From positions 21,746,830 to 21,810,829 of the forward strand of contig OX457039.1 in the NCBI GenBank assembly GCA_949752735.1: 64,000 nt of DNA. The letters run 5' to 3'. Position 1 is the first letter of the stretch. The number at the start of each line of letters is the position of its first letter. Shown one piece after another: positions 24,640-33,308 of the stretch. The position numbers and the translations under genes are program-made. Source of the DNA: Lumbricus terrestris. Taxonomy: Eukaryota > Annelida > Clitellata > Crassiclitellata > Lumbricidae. Under the pieces are notes generated by a model. That model had not been told where the DNA came from and ran no database searches. It saw only the letters and a list, made by a program, of their open reading frames with translations.

Positions 24640-27600
24640 ATATCCTTAGGCTCAATGCCCATAGGAGTCCGACGCCACTCTCTGTCTGAGTCTGTCTCGC
24701 GCCATGTACAGCTTCAACCAGTCCGGTCAGCAGGTCTGCTCCATACCATTAACATCTTGGAGCAACTAGACCACCTTGCCTGAATGAAAAGAATATTGGG
24801 AGAGAGGCATGAAGGACAACCTGGGTCAATGCCCGTATGTGTCCCACGCTCTCTCCCCCGACTCTCTCCACTGGTCTGTCCTGACCGGCCTGTGTATGTC
24901 TGCTTCACATCATGACACCTTGAAGCATCTGGGTCGCTATGTCACTTGTGTCGTGGTTTTTGCGGATTTCAATCGTCTTGGACTTTTACTGCCAGTGTAC
25001 CCATCTGGCAAACCTTCCTCCTTTTGTCCGGGCTTAGGACCGGCACAGGGACGTTGTTGGTTCCCTGTGGCAGAGGATGGATGCAGTTTAATGTCGTGCC
25101 CAGGACGGACAATTCCCTCAGCAGGTCTTAAACCAAGGAGCGTTCTTCAAAGTAACACAGACGAAGTTATCACGCAGCACCTTATCACAGTGTGTAATTA
25201 TTTTCAAATTTTTTCCTCCATATTTTTTTTAAGTGGTCAAATCATTTTTCTGTAAATTATCCGGCAAGTTTTGGGGTTTTTTTGGTCGCCACCACCACAA
25301 AATTGGGGGGGGCGTAATTTTTAGACTGAAAATCACTTTTCTTCCAATTTACCCTCTGCCGTAATCTACGGCTTATATGAACTCCTACAAGGCTGCACCA
25401 GGGCTGCTTGGCCTAGAGGACTCCAAAGCCTAGTGGGCTGCCAGGTCTATAGAGTTACTAGGCCTAGAGGGCTGCTAGGCCTAGTACTAGGCTGATACAG
25501 GGCTGCTCCGGTATGCCTCTACACTTCTGTACACGTTAGCCTCTGACGTAATTTCTGGCTTATGTGATCTAACCGCCTATACGGCTGCACCAGCTCTGCC
25601 TGGACTAGACGGCTCCTAGGCCCAGAAGGTTGCCAGGCCTAGAGGGCTGCTAGGCCTACGGGCCTGGTATAGGACTCCTCTGGTATATGCCTTGACACAA
25701 TTTTTGGAAAGCGACAATTATCCTCTGACGTAATCCCTGGCTTATACTGGTCAGCTCCCCGCCTACAAGGTTGCTCTAGGCCTAGCAGTCCTCTAGGCAT
25801 GCTAGGCCCAGAGGACTGCTAGGCCTAAAGAGCTGTTAGGCCTAAAGGGCTGGTACAGGGCAGCTCTGGTATGTGCCTTTGCACCTTCTGCACAGTGATG
25901 ATTACCCTCTGACGTAATCGCTGGCTTATACAAGCTCTCCGCGAACAAGGTTGCACCAGGGCTGCTAGGCCAAGAGGACTAATAGGCTTAGAGGGCTGCA
26001 AGGCCTAGAGGGCTGCTAGGCCTAAAGGGCTGGTACAGGGCTGCTCTGGCATGTGCATTGATACCCTTTCCACAGCGACAATTACCCTCTGACGTAATCC
26101 TTGGCTTGTGCCACCGCCAAGCCTACAAGGCTGCTCTAGGCCTAGAGGGCTGATAGGCCTAGAGGGCCGCCAGGCCTAGAGGGCTGCTAGGCCTAAAGGG
26201 CTGGTACAGGCTGCTCTGGTATGTGCCTGGACACCCTTTGCACAGCGACCATTACCTTCTGACGTAATACCTAGCTTATACCTGTGCCGCCTTCAAGGCT
26301 GCTCTAGGCCTGCTAGGCCTAGAAGGCTGCTAGGCCTACAAGGTTGCTAGGCCTAAAGGGTTGGGACAGGCTGCTCTGGTATGCACATTGACACCCTTAG
26401 CACAGCGACGATTACCTTCTGACGTAATCCCAGGTTTATACCAGCTCCCCGCCTACAGGGTGCTGAATGCTATCTATGCCCGAGTAAACTCGGGCTGCAC
26501 GCCATGGGAACGATTTACGCAGCCCGAGTTAACCCGGGCTGCACACTAAAGAGGTTAATATTTCTTTAACCTTACCTCTGATCCCCACTCTTATTGAACT
26601 AGAAAATTAACTGTTTATGACCTTCCCTACACACATACTAACACTCGTCGATTCTCTATACAATGTACTGGCTCCCAATGTTGGAACTCTTTCCCTAAAT
26701 ATATTTAATAGTTATGGTTTCTTCTCAGTGGTATTGCCAAGCCCTTAGTTAAGTCCTTAGTTAAGTCATTAGTTAAGAATTGTTTTTCTTCATTGTGAAC
26801 CTACTCCATTTGTTGATTGCTTATTATTATTTTTTTCTCTCTCCCTAATGATCTTTATAATCCTACAATTGAATGTGCTGTCATTTAAAAAAAATATTTT
26901 ACATGAATAATGGGTGGCCCTATTAGTGGGATTGTCCATCCCTTCTAGGTCTCCCCTTCTTAACCAAATTATGTTAAAGTATTGTTCACTGCCGTAATTG
27001 CATCATGTTTGTTTGTTGTTTTGGCTGAGGAAAAAAATTTATAGTCTTGAGTAAACAAACAGATTTATAACTGCTTCATTTCTCTGTGACATTTAATCTT
27101 TTGTTATAATGCTCTTCAGCATTCATTTTCAGCTATTGCTCTGACTTGTACAATGTACACGCACAAATATTTAGAATGTGAATGATAACACAATGTCGTG
27201 CTCATTATTAATCCAGTAATGAGCCAGTCTAAGAAACGTATATCGTTCAAATAAGAGATGTAAAAAATGATGGAAACGAAATAAAAAAAACGGGCAGAAC
27301 GTCGTTTCATACGAGGAAAACCTGAAAAAATGAAATAACCGTAAAGGAAAACAATTTTACTTTATTACATCTTAAACTGCATTTTAAACTTTAAAAACCT
27401 CGTTGATGCAATTTTATCTTAATCAGCAAATAATACAACTTTATTAGTAGGTCAAAATTAATTATAAGTGAAATTAAACTATGACAGTTATTTTTTTTTA
27501 TAACTTTGGTTTAATACGAAATTGAGAAAAATAAATGGATTCAAATCATTTCAAATTTAAATTGTAAAAATAAGTTTGCATAAATTTATGCTGATCGACA

Positions 27601-30600
27601 TAATACATTTAATATCTAATCAGAAGTAAAGACTTTGGATGTGTAATTGTGTACTAAATTATATATTGTATTTAAAATTGTTAATTATATACCCTAAGAA
27701 GTTTATATTAAAATAACTCGTATAAATTTCATTTCTGGTAGGGACCCAACATCTATTTCTAAAATGCTGGTGATAAACAAAATGTTAATAATGACATTAG
27801 TTAGCGGAATCCTTGAGAGTACGGTGAAAACATAAACAGGCAACAAAAATAAGGAAAATAACAACAAACATTAAATAAATAAAGTCACATAAAAAAAAAA
27901 CTGAATAAAATGAAATGAAAAATAAAAAACAGGTTTTCTAGAGAAAAAAAAAAGTATTTTAAACAACTATTGTTCAAATGACAGGCTGTATTTGTAAAAG
28001 GGGTAAATATTATTCTTACAAGTCACTGTAACTGCTCCAAAAAGTGACCTATAAAAAAATTCATATCCTATGGGAACCCCTACGCATGAATAGCTTAAAG
28101 GTCAGAAAAGTTCGATCACATGGAGTGAAATAGTTACTGCAAATATGCATAAGCTTAAACCCCATTTAACACTCAAATTTCATAAATACAGTGCTCATTT
28201 CAGTGAGATATAAATTGCGTTTGTCTCTTGAACAAATATTCAATTCTTTTCTTACAAACTTACTTGTAAATTATGTTTATTTAATTCCAGATAATAGCTG
28301 GTTATTTAAAGCAAAAGTTGATAAAATACCTTAGACAAAACAAAACGATCATTGTTACTATCCTTTGGCTTCTCTGGCTTGTATTTCATTGCATAAAAAA
28401 ACAGGGTAGACATTATTTCGGCAGCTGAGCAGCAGGAGGTAGGATGACTGCAAACAAGAACACAAACAAAGCTACATTTAAGAAAAAAGTACGTTAAAAT
28501 AGCATTGACCATCCAAATCAAGGTAGTAAAGAAATTATTGCACAATGGTATTTGCATAAGAACTTAACCCATTTGGCTTCTTCTAATGCAGCGGTTCTCA
28601 ACCTTTTTAGTGAGGCGACCCCTTGGTATCATTTCAAAAGTTGTGGCGACCCCTGCAAGAAATTGATCGAGTTACCCGGGTGCTCCCCTTCACTGCATTT
28701 TTTTCAATTTTTGTTATAATTGACCTATGGATTTTCTCTTCATAATTCGAAAACTGCTTTTGGCAATAATTTTGTGAGGTTTCCTAGTTCTTGCGACTCT
28801 GAGAGCTAGGCTACCTGTTCGGCAATTAGGTTTCACAAGTCTATTCTCCAAGTGAACTCCAATAGCTCTCATGTCTTGCTGCTGAAACTCCCAAGTGAGC
28901 CTTCTTGGCGTCATCAGTTTTGTTCTAAAAAATTCTAGTCGTGCTTTCTTGCATATGGCTCAAATGTTTAGTATCTGAATGGTGCTTCAGTTTATTTGTT
29001 GGGTTTCATCGATTCGACCGACAAAATTTTTTTCGGTCTACATCGTTTTATTTGTCATGATATTTAATATCGTGACAAATAAAACGATGTAGGCCTAGTT
29101 TTCTATGCATGCTGCAACCATTAAACAATTATAGACTACTTTGAAAATTGGCCAGTACGTATTTCTTCTTTTCTTAACACTCATTTCACCGGGCTGATTC
29201 GCTTTTGCAATTTCAGAAAACTTACATGTGTTTTTAGGAATGTGCTGAGTAGTGTGGAGGGTAGCCTATTGGGGAGGAGATGTGCCCTCGCCGCAGCCGA
29301 CATTTTTTGAATTTCCACATTGCAATGGTAGCAATTTAAGCTGTCATTTTCACGAAACTGCTCGTCATTTCAGTGCATATAGGCCTAGTCGTGGTTTAAG
29401 ACTTCCAAAGCACCCCTTCTATTTGTTTGCGTTTTCTATTTCCACACTGCAAAGGTTGCATTTTAGGTCGTCATCTCAAAAAAAAATCAATAATTTCAAT
29501 GCTGATAGACATGGTTTAACACTTCAATAAATGTCTCCCCATAGTTTAGTTTTTTTAATTTGCACACTAGTGGTTGCCCTTTAAGCAGTCATCTTAAAAC
29601 AATTATTCGAGATTTCAGTGCTCAGAGACTTGATTTAAGGCAGGGGTGTCAAACCTTTTTTAGTGGCGGGCCAGTGTGAACATTCTCCAACTAGTGGCGG
29701 GCCAGGGTGTCGAAGCTCCTGAGTAAAATTGGGCAGTGATCTGAGAGATAGCTCCGGTCTTGGTCAGCCAATTCCCAGAAAAGTTTTGTATAAGTTAATC
29801 TCAAATGGTGCATTTTTTAGCATACAAACAGTCAAATATGTGATAAACTTTAGACATCTATATTAGCAAAACACTGCTTTTTATCCGGGCACACATTTTC
29901 CGAGGCCTTCAACAAGCAATCTTTTACAAAATCTCTCTCGGCAAAAGGCTTCATAGCTGCGGCAATCATGTGAGAAACTGCATAGCTTGCTACTACAGCA
30001 GACACTGACTGGCGAATGATTGTCTTGAAAACATTCTGCTGCCTGGCCAAGTTCTTCTTCAAATCCTCCATCTTATCTTTATTACTCTGGCCTAGGCCCC
30101 TGCTATAAATATCACCATGTTTCGTATCATAATGTCTACGAAATATATATCCGTCCAAATATTGCGAAAAGATCTTGATACAATGTCCACTTTCCCTTCT
30201 TATTAAACTTTGACAATATTTTTAAATATTATAAGTGTTTCTTAACTTTCATAATTTTTTTAACGGTCCCACGACAATAAAAACTTTAACCCAGCTTCCA
30301 TTTCTCAAGCGCTGGACCAGTTGTCTGTAGATCAGTTGTCGTTAGACGAAATGTCTGGGGACCACTTGTCGTTAGACGAGTTGCTTGTAGACCAGTTGTC
30401 GTGACACCTTTGTCAGCAGACAACCTTGAACCAATAGGAAGCCATGGATACACAGTCTACACAGAGCTGTGCGTCTAAGCAAAAGTGACGCCAGTAAGAG
30501 AAAACCTCGATGTATTTGGCGCTGACTGTAAATTTAGTGTAAAATAAAAAATGAACTTTTATCATATAATTTTGAAATCTTTAGGGAAGGCTCCGCGGTC

Positions 30601-31387
30601 CAGAAAAAAATCGTTGGCGGGCCAGAAATGGCCCGCGGGCCAGCTCTTTGACACCCCTGATTTAAGGCTTCAATAAATAGGCCTATATTCCATCCCATTG
30701 TTCAAACTCTTAATTTACACAGGTGACAACAGCATTTTAAACTAGAATCTTAACAAAATTTTTCATTATGGATAAACAGCTGATAACACTGTAGAAAGTT
30801 TACAGTTATAATATTATTTTATTAAATATTTCTGAAACATAGCAGTTCGGTTCCTACCAAAATTTCAGAAACCTCTATTCTCCAAAGTCGTCGCCCATGT
30901 ATGAGCTTCACTAGCTGGCAGGAACCGGGTATTGTTTTATTTCTTAGGAGAAGGTAAGGGTGGAATCTACATTTGAAAACTAAAATGGTCAAAAAATAAA
31001 TTATGTATACCACAATCTAATGAATGAACCATTAAAAATACGTACAATTATTATTTTAACTTGTCACAGTGTAGCGATGAAATTTCTACAACATGAAGTA
31101 AATTCGTACATCCTTAGAAAATTTCTGAGGGCTGCAGGCAACCCCTGGCAAATCGTCAGGCGACCCCCGTGGGGTCGCCTGACGATTTGCGAACCGCTGC
31201 ATTACATTGAGCGATTCGATTTCACGAGCACGATTATTACGTTACAACCCGGAAGATGGTGTCATTACAATTACACTCACCCAGAGTTGCTGGCATTTGT
31301 GGCTCGAATGGAATGAATTCTAAGCTTATTCGCAATATCTTTCAATGCTTGAATGTAGCTTGCGTCAAGTTTGTGGTAATCAGCCAT
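4190..31387 (-). CDS. TKT: Transketolase gene, 8 exons, 3' end outside the window
   Basis: Transketolase is the cytosolic, thiamine-diphosphate-dependent enzyme of the non-oxidative pentose phosphate pathway that moves two-carbon ketol units between sugar phosphates. Coding exons, in transcript order: 31387-31281, 28447-28330, 22171-22058, 20624-20527, 11428-11237, 10011-9687, 7018-6905 and 4397-4190. All junctions are AG/GT and the phases join into 425 complete codons. The family motifs appear in order: [35 protein letters not shown] (cofactor-binding GDG), [23 protein letters not shown], then ECFIAEQN with the catalytic glutamate. Animal transketolases are about 620 residues, so roughly the last 200 lie left of position 1; I found no further exon in 1-4189. 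No stop or frameshift breaks the reading. Introns total about 26 kb and are filled with transposons. Confidence 0.96.
4876..6509. mobile_element. hAT element, non-autonomous, 8-bp TSD
   Basis: The ends CAGCGGTTCTCAACC and GGTTGAGAACCGCTG are inverted, and CTCTATAA is directly repeated at 4868-4875 and 6510-6517. Subterminal GGGTCGC motifs occur at both ends. Short frames inside do not resemble an intact transposase. It lies in TKT intron 7 and is related to 28589-31199 and 62249-63271. Confidence 0.93.
6905..7018 (-). CDS. TKT: TKT exon 7
   Basis: It holds 38 codons in phase 0, [20 protein letters not shown] to [15 protein letters not shown], and opens the pyrimidine-binding domain. The [11 protein letters not shown] segment matches the family. 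Acceptor CTAACAG, donor GTCAGG. Confidence 0.95.
7180..8017 (+). mobile_element. Helitron-like element, 3' end
   Basis: The 3' end has a GC-rich hairpin (CCGGGCAACGCCGGG) followed by a short spacer and CTAG at 8014-8017, the layout of Helitron 3' termini. The body contains two direct copies of an 80-base block, near 7300 and 7838. No Rep/helicase coding remains and the 5' end is not defined. Confidence 0.5.
8160..8600 (+). mobile_element. LINE 3' fragment (reverse-transcriptase C-terminus)
   Basis: The frame at 8316-8594 reads [20 protein letters not shown], then [20 protein letters not shown], the GHxxRM...GRP..W tail found after the thumb domain in many non-LTR reverse transcriptases. The sequence before it (8170-8315) is frameshifted. 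Confidence 0.7.
8754..9180 (-). mobile_element. Helitron-like fragment on the minus strand
   Basis: In reverse complement, CCCGGGCGACGCCGGGTACC is followed by CCAGCTAG at the 3' end and then T, as in the copies ending at 48324 and 60090. The interior is dominated by a CCCTCC tract. The far edge is not defined. Confidence 0.45.
8810..9015. repeat. CCCTCC-rich polypyrimidine tract
   Basis: About 200 bases, nearly all C and T on the plus strand, open in several frames as low-complexity Pro/Ser/Leu or Gly/Arg/Glu peptides. It could form triplex DNA in principle. Confidence 0.85.
9687..10011 (-). CDS. TKT: TKT exon 6
   Basis: This is the longest exon, 108 codons. It reads [20 protein letters not shown] at the start, then [20 protein letters not shown], and ends PPNYKLGEK before donor GTATAG. 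It completes the PP domain and enters the linker to the pyrimidine domain. The acceptor is ATTTCAG. Confidence 0.97.
10083..10557. repeat. 100-bp direct repeat flanking a SINE
   Basis: The segments 10083-10182 and 10457-10557 are direct copies differing by about three substitutions and one inserted A. The SINE lies exactly between them. The left copy starts 72 bases upstream of TKT exon 6. Confidence 0.92.
10183..10456 (-). mobile_element. tRNA-derived SINE, family 3
   Basis: On the minus strand the head reads GACCTGGTGGCTGATCGGTA (A-box like) and then GGTTCGAATCC (perfect B box) at tRNA spacing, followed by ACCTTGGGCAAGTTG. It sits in TKT intron 5. It is not an intact tRNA, because the acceptor stem does not close. 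Confidence 0.75.
10558..11236. other. TKT intron 5 remainder
   Basis: No gene or recognised repeat. Phrases such as GTCATGGACTAGGTGTA and GCAGTCATGG suggest old repeat material, but no ends could be paired. Confidence 0.4.
11237..11428 (-). CDS. TKT: TKT exon 5
   Basis: It starts one base into the split alanine codon and reads [20 protein letters not shown], then [14 protein letters not shown], ending KAF plus two bases. GDGESAEGS is the thiamine-diphosphate and magnesium motif; vertebrate enzymes usually read GDGELSEGS. The intron before it, 9.1 kb, is the largest complete one. Confidence 0.97.
11490..11720 (+). mobile_element. L2-like LINE 3' end with GAAT tail
   Basis: The C-terminal coding remnant ([14 protein letters not shown] in frame) is followed by the tail GGAGCGCCTCTGAGTAG, CTTGAAGATGCGCTATATAA and then a GAAT microsatellite. 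It lies in TKT intron 4, close to exon 5. Confidence 0.85.
12567..12724. mobile_element. MITE with CAGTGGCGTAG ends
   Basis: The ends are CAGTGGCGTAGGCA and TGGCTACACCACTG. The interior starts with G runs and GGGGTTAAAACCCCCCATTG and matches the copy at 41443-41603. No clear target duplication is visible. Confidence 0.8.
13049..16257. mobile_element. 3.2-kb palindromic foldback element
   Basis: Left arm 13049-14518 and right arm 14778-16257 are inverted copies. Positions pair with a constant coordinate sum of 29296-29297 over most of their length, shifting to 29306 near the outer ends because of a 9-base length difference. CATT flanks both sides (13045-13048 and 16258-16261). The 259-bp centre and the right arm encode on the plus strand a decayed C-terminal region of a transposon protein. 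Open frames in one arm are mirrored in the other, and the arms look almost identical. The element class is not established; a 4-bp duplication with long inverted repeats would fit several DNA-transposon groups. Confidence 0.88.
14566..15075 (+). pseudogene. Transposon-protein C-terminus at the palindrome centre
   Basis: In frame from 14566, the plus strand reads [20 protein letters not shown] and TVK, then a TGA where a basic residue is expected, then [20 protein letters not shown] and [12 protein letters not shown]. From 14887 it continues in the same frame as [21 protein letters not shown] associate the SHGKxxCDGxGGTVK motif and the following YVA..YDxxWYIG module with an unclassified transposon-encoded protein common in invertebrate genomes; this is recalled, not searched. 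At least two stops and one single-base length change break the frame. Part of the same frame is mirrored in the left arm. Confidence 0.6.
16387..17557. mobile_element. Tc1/mariner-type MITE with duplicated subterminal blocks
   Basis: The ends (CAGGGTGCGCAAAAAAAA left, TTTTTTTTGCACACCCTG right) are inverted and flanked by TA. On each side a block of about 190 bases ending in CCGTTTTTTGACGA-like sequence occurs twice, so each arm is a two-unit array. The middle has no recognisable transposase. Confidence 0.8.
17975..19424. mobile_element. hAT element with BED-type N-terminal remnant
   Basis: The ends are CAGCGGTGCGCAACC and GGTTGCGCACCCCTG, with GTTTAGAC directly repeated at 17967-17974 and 19425-19432. 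Subterminal GCGGCCG repeats are present. A plus-strand frame near 18715 reads [20 protein letters not shown] and MKCLICRQ, resembling the start of hAT transposases of the GTF2IRD2/ZBED type up to the first zinc-finger cysteines. The rest is lost. Confidence 0.9.
19786..20526. other. TKT intron 4, left of exon 4
   Basis: Contains a CCCCA-rich run at about 19969-19998 and short AAT/AAC runs near 20190-20210. Nothing else is recognised. Confidence 0.4.
20527..20624 (-). CDS. TKT: TKT exon 4
   Basis: It reads [20 protein letters not shown] and on to GKYIDEA, ending two bases into an alanine codon before donor GTGAGT. The GSLGQGLS motif is a transketolase hallmark. The acceptor is GATTCAG. Confidence 0.96.
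20625..22057. other. TKT intron 3
   Basis: 1.4 kb with no recognisable mobile element, the cleanest intron here. A short hairpin, GCAATTGCCAGC..GCTGGCAATTGC, occurs at about 21260-21288. Confidence 0.5.
22058..22171 (-). CDS. TKT: TKT exon 3
   Basis: This phase-0 exon of 38 codons reads from [15 protein letters not shown] to DLEGHPTP, between acceptor GGTGTAG and donor GTGAGT. GHAAP and the [14 protein letters not shown] stretch are typical of the transketolase PP domain. Confidence 0.96.
22783..23990. repeat. Tandem array of about 155-bp units
   Basis: The landmark CAAAATGGCGGACAAAATGG recurs at about 22942, 23096, 23251, 23405 and 23561, and again near 23878 after an insertion. A partial first unit starts near 22783. 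Each unit also contains TCATGATTTCAGGGTCTA or AACATGATTTCAGAGT and GTCACACATGTAGCACTGCA. Odd and even units seem to alternate between two variants. Confidence 0.9.
23589..23746. mobile_element. hAT-type MITE with perfect ends, inside the tandem array
   Basis: The ends CAGTGGCGTAAC and GTTACGCCACTG are perfect inverted repeats, and CCAGAATC is directly repeated at 23581-23588 and 23747-23754. The interior contains GGGGCCCCCGAG blocks and an internal copy of the end (ACGCCACTG near 23670). The same family sits at 39743-39914 in reverse orientation. Confidence 0.93.
24044..24468. mobile_element. TIR element with TGTGACCCATCTGC ends
   Basis: The left end ATATGTGACCCATCTGCACA and right end TGCGCAGATGGGTCACATAT are inverted, continuing through ACCAGTCGTAAGTCGG. 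The interior matches, in reverse, the copy at 59485-60607. No coding remains. Confidence 0.75.
24489..24640. repeat. ATC/ACC trinucleotide microsatellite
   Basis: About 150 bases of TCA triplets with a central block of CAC triplets. It gives poly-Ser, poly-Ile and poly-Asp false frames. Confidence 0.95.
24641..24910 (-). mobile_element. Possible LINE 3' end with trinucleotide tail
   Basis: The minus-strand frame reads [13 protein letters not shown] and then, in the next frame, a D/R/W-rich stretch that runs into the GAT repeat. This resembles the end of non-LTR reverse transcriptases followed by a short-repeat tail. The call is tentative. Confidence 0.35.
25345..26500. repeat. Higher-order tandem array, GGCCTAG-rich
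   Basis: The landmark TTACC(C/T)TCTGACGTAATC recurs at about 25349, 25538, 25718, 25903, 26083, 26252 and 26413, so units are 160-190 bp. Within each unit AGGCCTAGAGGGCTGCT-like blocks of about 19 bp repeat several times. Units also share GGGCTGGTACAGG and GCACAGCGAC. Confidence 0.9.
26501..28329. other. TKT intron 2, A/T-rich part
   Basis: Begins with a short palindrome-rich block (CCCGAGTTAACCCGGGCTGC near 26523) ending AGAGGTTAA, then very A/T-rich sequence with no recognisable element. Confidence 0.4.
28330..28447 (-). CDS. TKT: TKT exon 2
   Basis: After acceptor TTTGCAG the exon finishes the split glycine and reads [20 protein letters not shown], ending DRFVLSK before donor GTATTT. The HPTS segment is the conserved thiamine-diphosphate loop near the active site. 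It gives 39 codons plus one base, which matches the two bases left by exon 1. Confidence 0.96.
29039..29092. repeat. 54-bp near-perfect palindrome
   Basis: TACATCGTTTTATTTGTCA on the left meets its reverse complement with one mismatch around a central ATATTTAATAT. It lies inside the element 28589-31199. Confidence 0.85.
29641..30659. mobile_element. hAT element with transposase N-terminal remnant
   Basis: The ends CAGGGGTGTCAAAC and TTTGACACCCCTG are inverted, with ATTTAAGG directly repeated at 29633-29640 and 30660-30667. Subterminal GGCGGGCCAG repeats occur on both sides. The minus-strand frame 30158-29850 is transposase-derived. Confidence 0.95.
29850..30158 (-). pseudogene. hAT transposase fragment, GTF2IRD2/SPIN-like
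   Basis: About 100 residues: [12 protein letters not shown], then [37 protein letters not shown] and [19 protein letters not shown]. This is the region after the BED zinc finger in hAT transposases of the type also found in vertebrate GTF2IRD2. The catalytic core is absent, so it is a remnant of a non-autonomous derivative. Confidence 0.8.
31149..31190. repeat. Snapback hairpin at element end
   Basis: GCAAATCGTCAGGCGACCCC is followed after a few bases by its exact reverse complement. In the related element at 4876 this sequence occurs once, in a single orientation. Confidence 0.85.
31281..31387 (-). CDS. TKT: TKT exon 1 (start codon)
   Basis: The exon starts [20 protein letters not shown] and runs to NASNSG, ending two bases into the glycine codon before donor GGTGAGT. 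The animal transketolase N-terminus has the same form, which fixes this ATG. No TATA box stands out upstream. Any 5' UTR lies above 31387 and cannot be delimited. Confidence 0.93.
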
Positions 31388-32592
31388 TTTAAGATTAATC
31401 TATGAAAACTAACTGCTCAAAATGACTGAAACCGAGATGCTCTAAACCGTTTACTGCCTCGTGAGTCGTGAACAGATCAACTCTAGATCACATTCACATC
31501 GGGCGTGCGTTGTACAAAGGGCACAGCCCCCCGGAGTATGGCTCAGATCAAAAATCTTTGGCTCAGATAGCCTAATTATTATTGTGAATCTCGATAAGTA
31601 AGTATGAGCGCTCTCTATTAACCGAAAGCAAACGCCCAGTGTTTACACAGAAAATAAAAAAGTAACTGCAGCATTTTAAATAACACCTAATCACAATTTT
31701 GCGGCAGGCCTAGTAGAAACAAGATGTTAGGTCCAAAGGGTAATTAACGAAGCCGCGGAAGCCGTGATTTTTCGCATTTACCGTGAATTTACTCATATAG
31801 GTCTACTGTTAGGCCTAATTGCCGTGAATTTTGCCAAATTTTATTAAATTACCCTTTTAGATATGCCTTCAACAGAAACCACGTAGACCTACGTTCATGC
31901 ACCTAGTCCTATAGTCGCAATTTTCGGCTGTACGAGTGGGTCTACCCCCAATTTGTACACCCAGATCTAGACCTAATCGTTATAATTTTTCTTTTTGGAA
32001 GTAAGGGACTGTAAGGCCTTCGATCGTATGAACCTTCAATACTCAAAGCAACTAAGCCTATCGATCATCGTCGATTGCTTGTTGTTGTTTATAAAACGAC
32101 ACTGCCAAATCAAGGATTAGTGTCACCATCCTCTTTTCTCCAGGTTCTGGACTAGTGGCACTGTGCGAAAGTAGGCCTACGAGTAAGCCGGCCTATATAT
32201 TGGCAGCATTCATCGTTATTACCATCATCTTTAGGCCTATTGTTATTATCATTAGCCTATATTAATTTTTTCCCCGAAGTAGGCCCTATAGGTCTATCTA
32301 TGCCTATTATCCTTCAGGTTTCAGCTATTAATAAGAAATTTTAACTCTAGCTAGAGTCCATCCATGGCCATCCATGCCAAGATCTGGAAGAACAAAAGTG
32401 TAGGCTAATGTAATGTAGCCTAATGTAAATCTTCGAGAATTTCTCAGCGCCCACAAAAGCCACGTCAGAGAGACCAGCTTATCACCGGCGCTATATCAAA
32501 TCAAGTCCGTAATATCCAGAGCTGCCGTTTTCGCTCCGGTGCCAGGTCAAAATCCTGGGAGGTCAAGCCGAGGAGACTAGCGTGGTGCTACG
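31388..32592. other. Region upstream of TKT
   Basis: It holds the presumed TKT promoter and 5' UTR but no clear TATA box, initiator or further coding. The second half is rich in short AGGCCTA-type motifs. Confidence 0.4.
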
Positions 32593-32737
32593 CATAGGTG
32601 CAATCACGTCCTAAAAGTGGGGGGGGGCAAATGAATCACGTCCTAAAAGTTGGGGGACCATAATAATAAAGTTAGGGGACCACTCAAAAGTTGGGGGGGA
32701 CGCGTCCCGTGGGTCCCATAGGGTGGTTGCGCCTATG
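32593..32737. mobile_element. 145-bp hAT-type MITE
   Basis: The ends CATAGGTGCAA and TTGCGCCTATG are inverted, and GTGCTACG is directly repeated at 32585-32592 and 32738-32745. The interior contains repeated ATCACGTCCTAAAAGT and G runs. Confidence 0.9.
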
Positions 32738-33008
32738 GTGCTACGGTGGTTGTCGGTGATGGTGGTCTAGGCTATATAGTTGGGTGATGGAACCTGATTG
32801 GAATCTGGATAGGATATAGTAGCGTACGTATACGTAGGCCTACGTGATGTGGAACGCAACGTAGGCTACAGCATTGAAACGCTGAATGTTAACGGACAGA
32901 TATAGCCTATAGGCGCTGAAACAAGAAACTGGTTTCTCTCGGTTCATCTGAAATTATTGTTATATTATTATTGTCATCAGTGTTGATATAGGCCAGATCG
33001 ACTGCACG

Positions 33009-33308
33009 TGATTCCCAACCTTTTTTGACTGTCGGGCCACTTTTTCTAAGTTGGAGGACACGATCGAGGGCCACTTTTTCTTGGTTGACGGACGTTAATT
33101 TAAGGCTAAAATTTAATTAGGACTAAAGGCGTATAAAATTGTTATAATTGAATCAAAATAGAATGTTTGATACGATTTATTGACGTCCAAATAAAATAAT
33201 TTGTAATAGAAAAGAATAATATTCTATCATGTCCAAATAATTGTCAATTTTTACATATATTTTTGACCAGGCGGGCCACTTTTGGCCCGCGGGCCATGGG
33301 TTATGAAC
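33009..33308. mobile_element. hAT-like element, sister of 2378-2716
   Basis: TGATTCCCAACCTTTTTTGA on the left and GGCCCGCGGGCCATGGGTTA on the right, with the same interior (ATAGAATGTTTGATACGATT) as 2378-2716. The ends are eroded and no target duplication remains. Confidence 0.75.

Larger units (their letters stand above)
28589..31199. mobile_element. hAT-family element with rearranged right end
   Basis: The left end is CAGCGGTTCTCAACC with GAGGCGACCCC; the right end is CGAACCGCTG. The interior resembles 4876-6509 in places, in reverse. No 8-bp duplication is present; instead the flanks TAATG and CATTA are themselves inverted. The right end carries a hairpin at 31149-31190. A second hAT (29641-30659) is inserted inside. 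It fills TKT intron 1 almost up to exon 1. Confidence 0.75.

Noticed and set aside
24370..24783. 137-codon frame with long serine runs
   Set aside because: It is the translation of the TCA/CAC microsatellite and its flanks.
26480..26575. Palindromic CCCGAGTTAACCCGGGC block as a piggyBac-type end
   Set aside because: It ends in GGTTAA, but no matching opposite end or TTAA-flanked partner was found.
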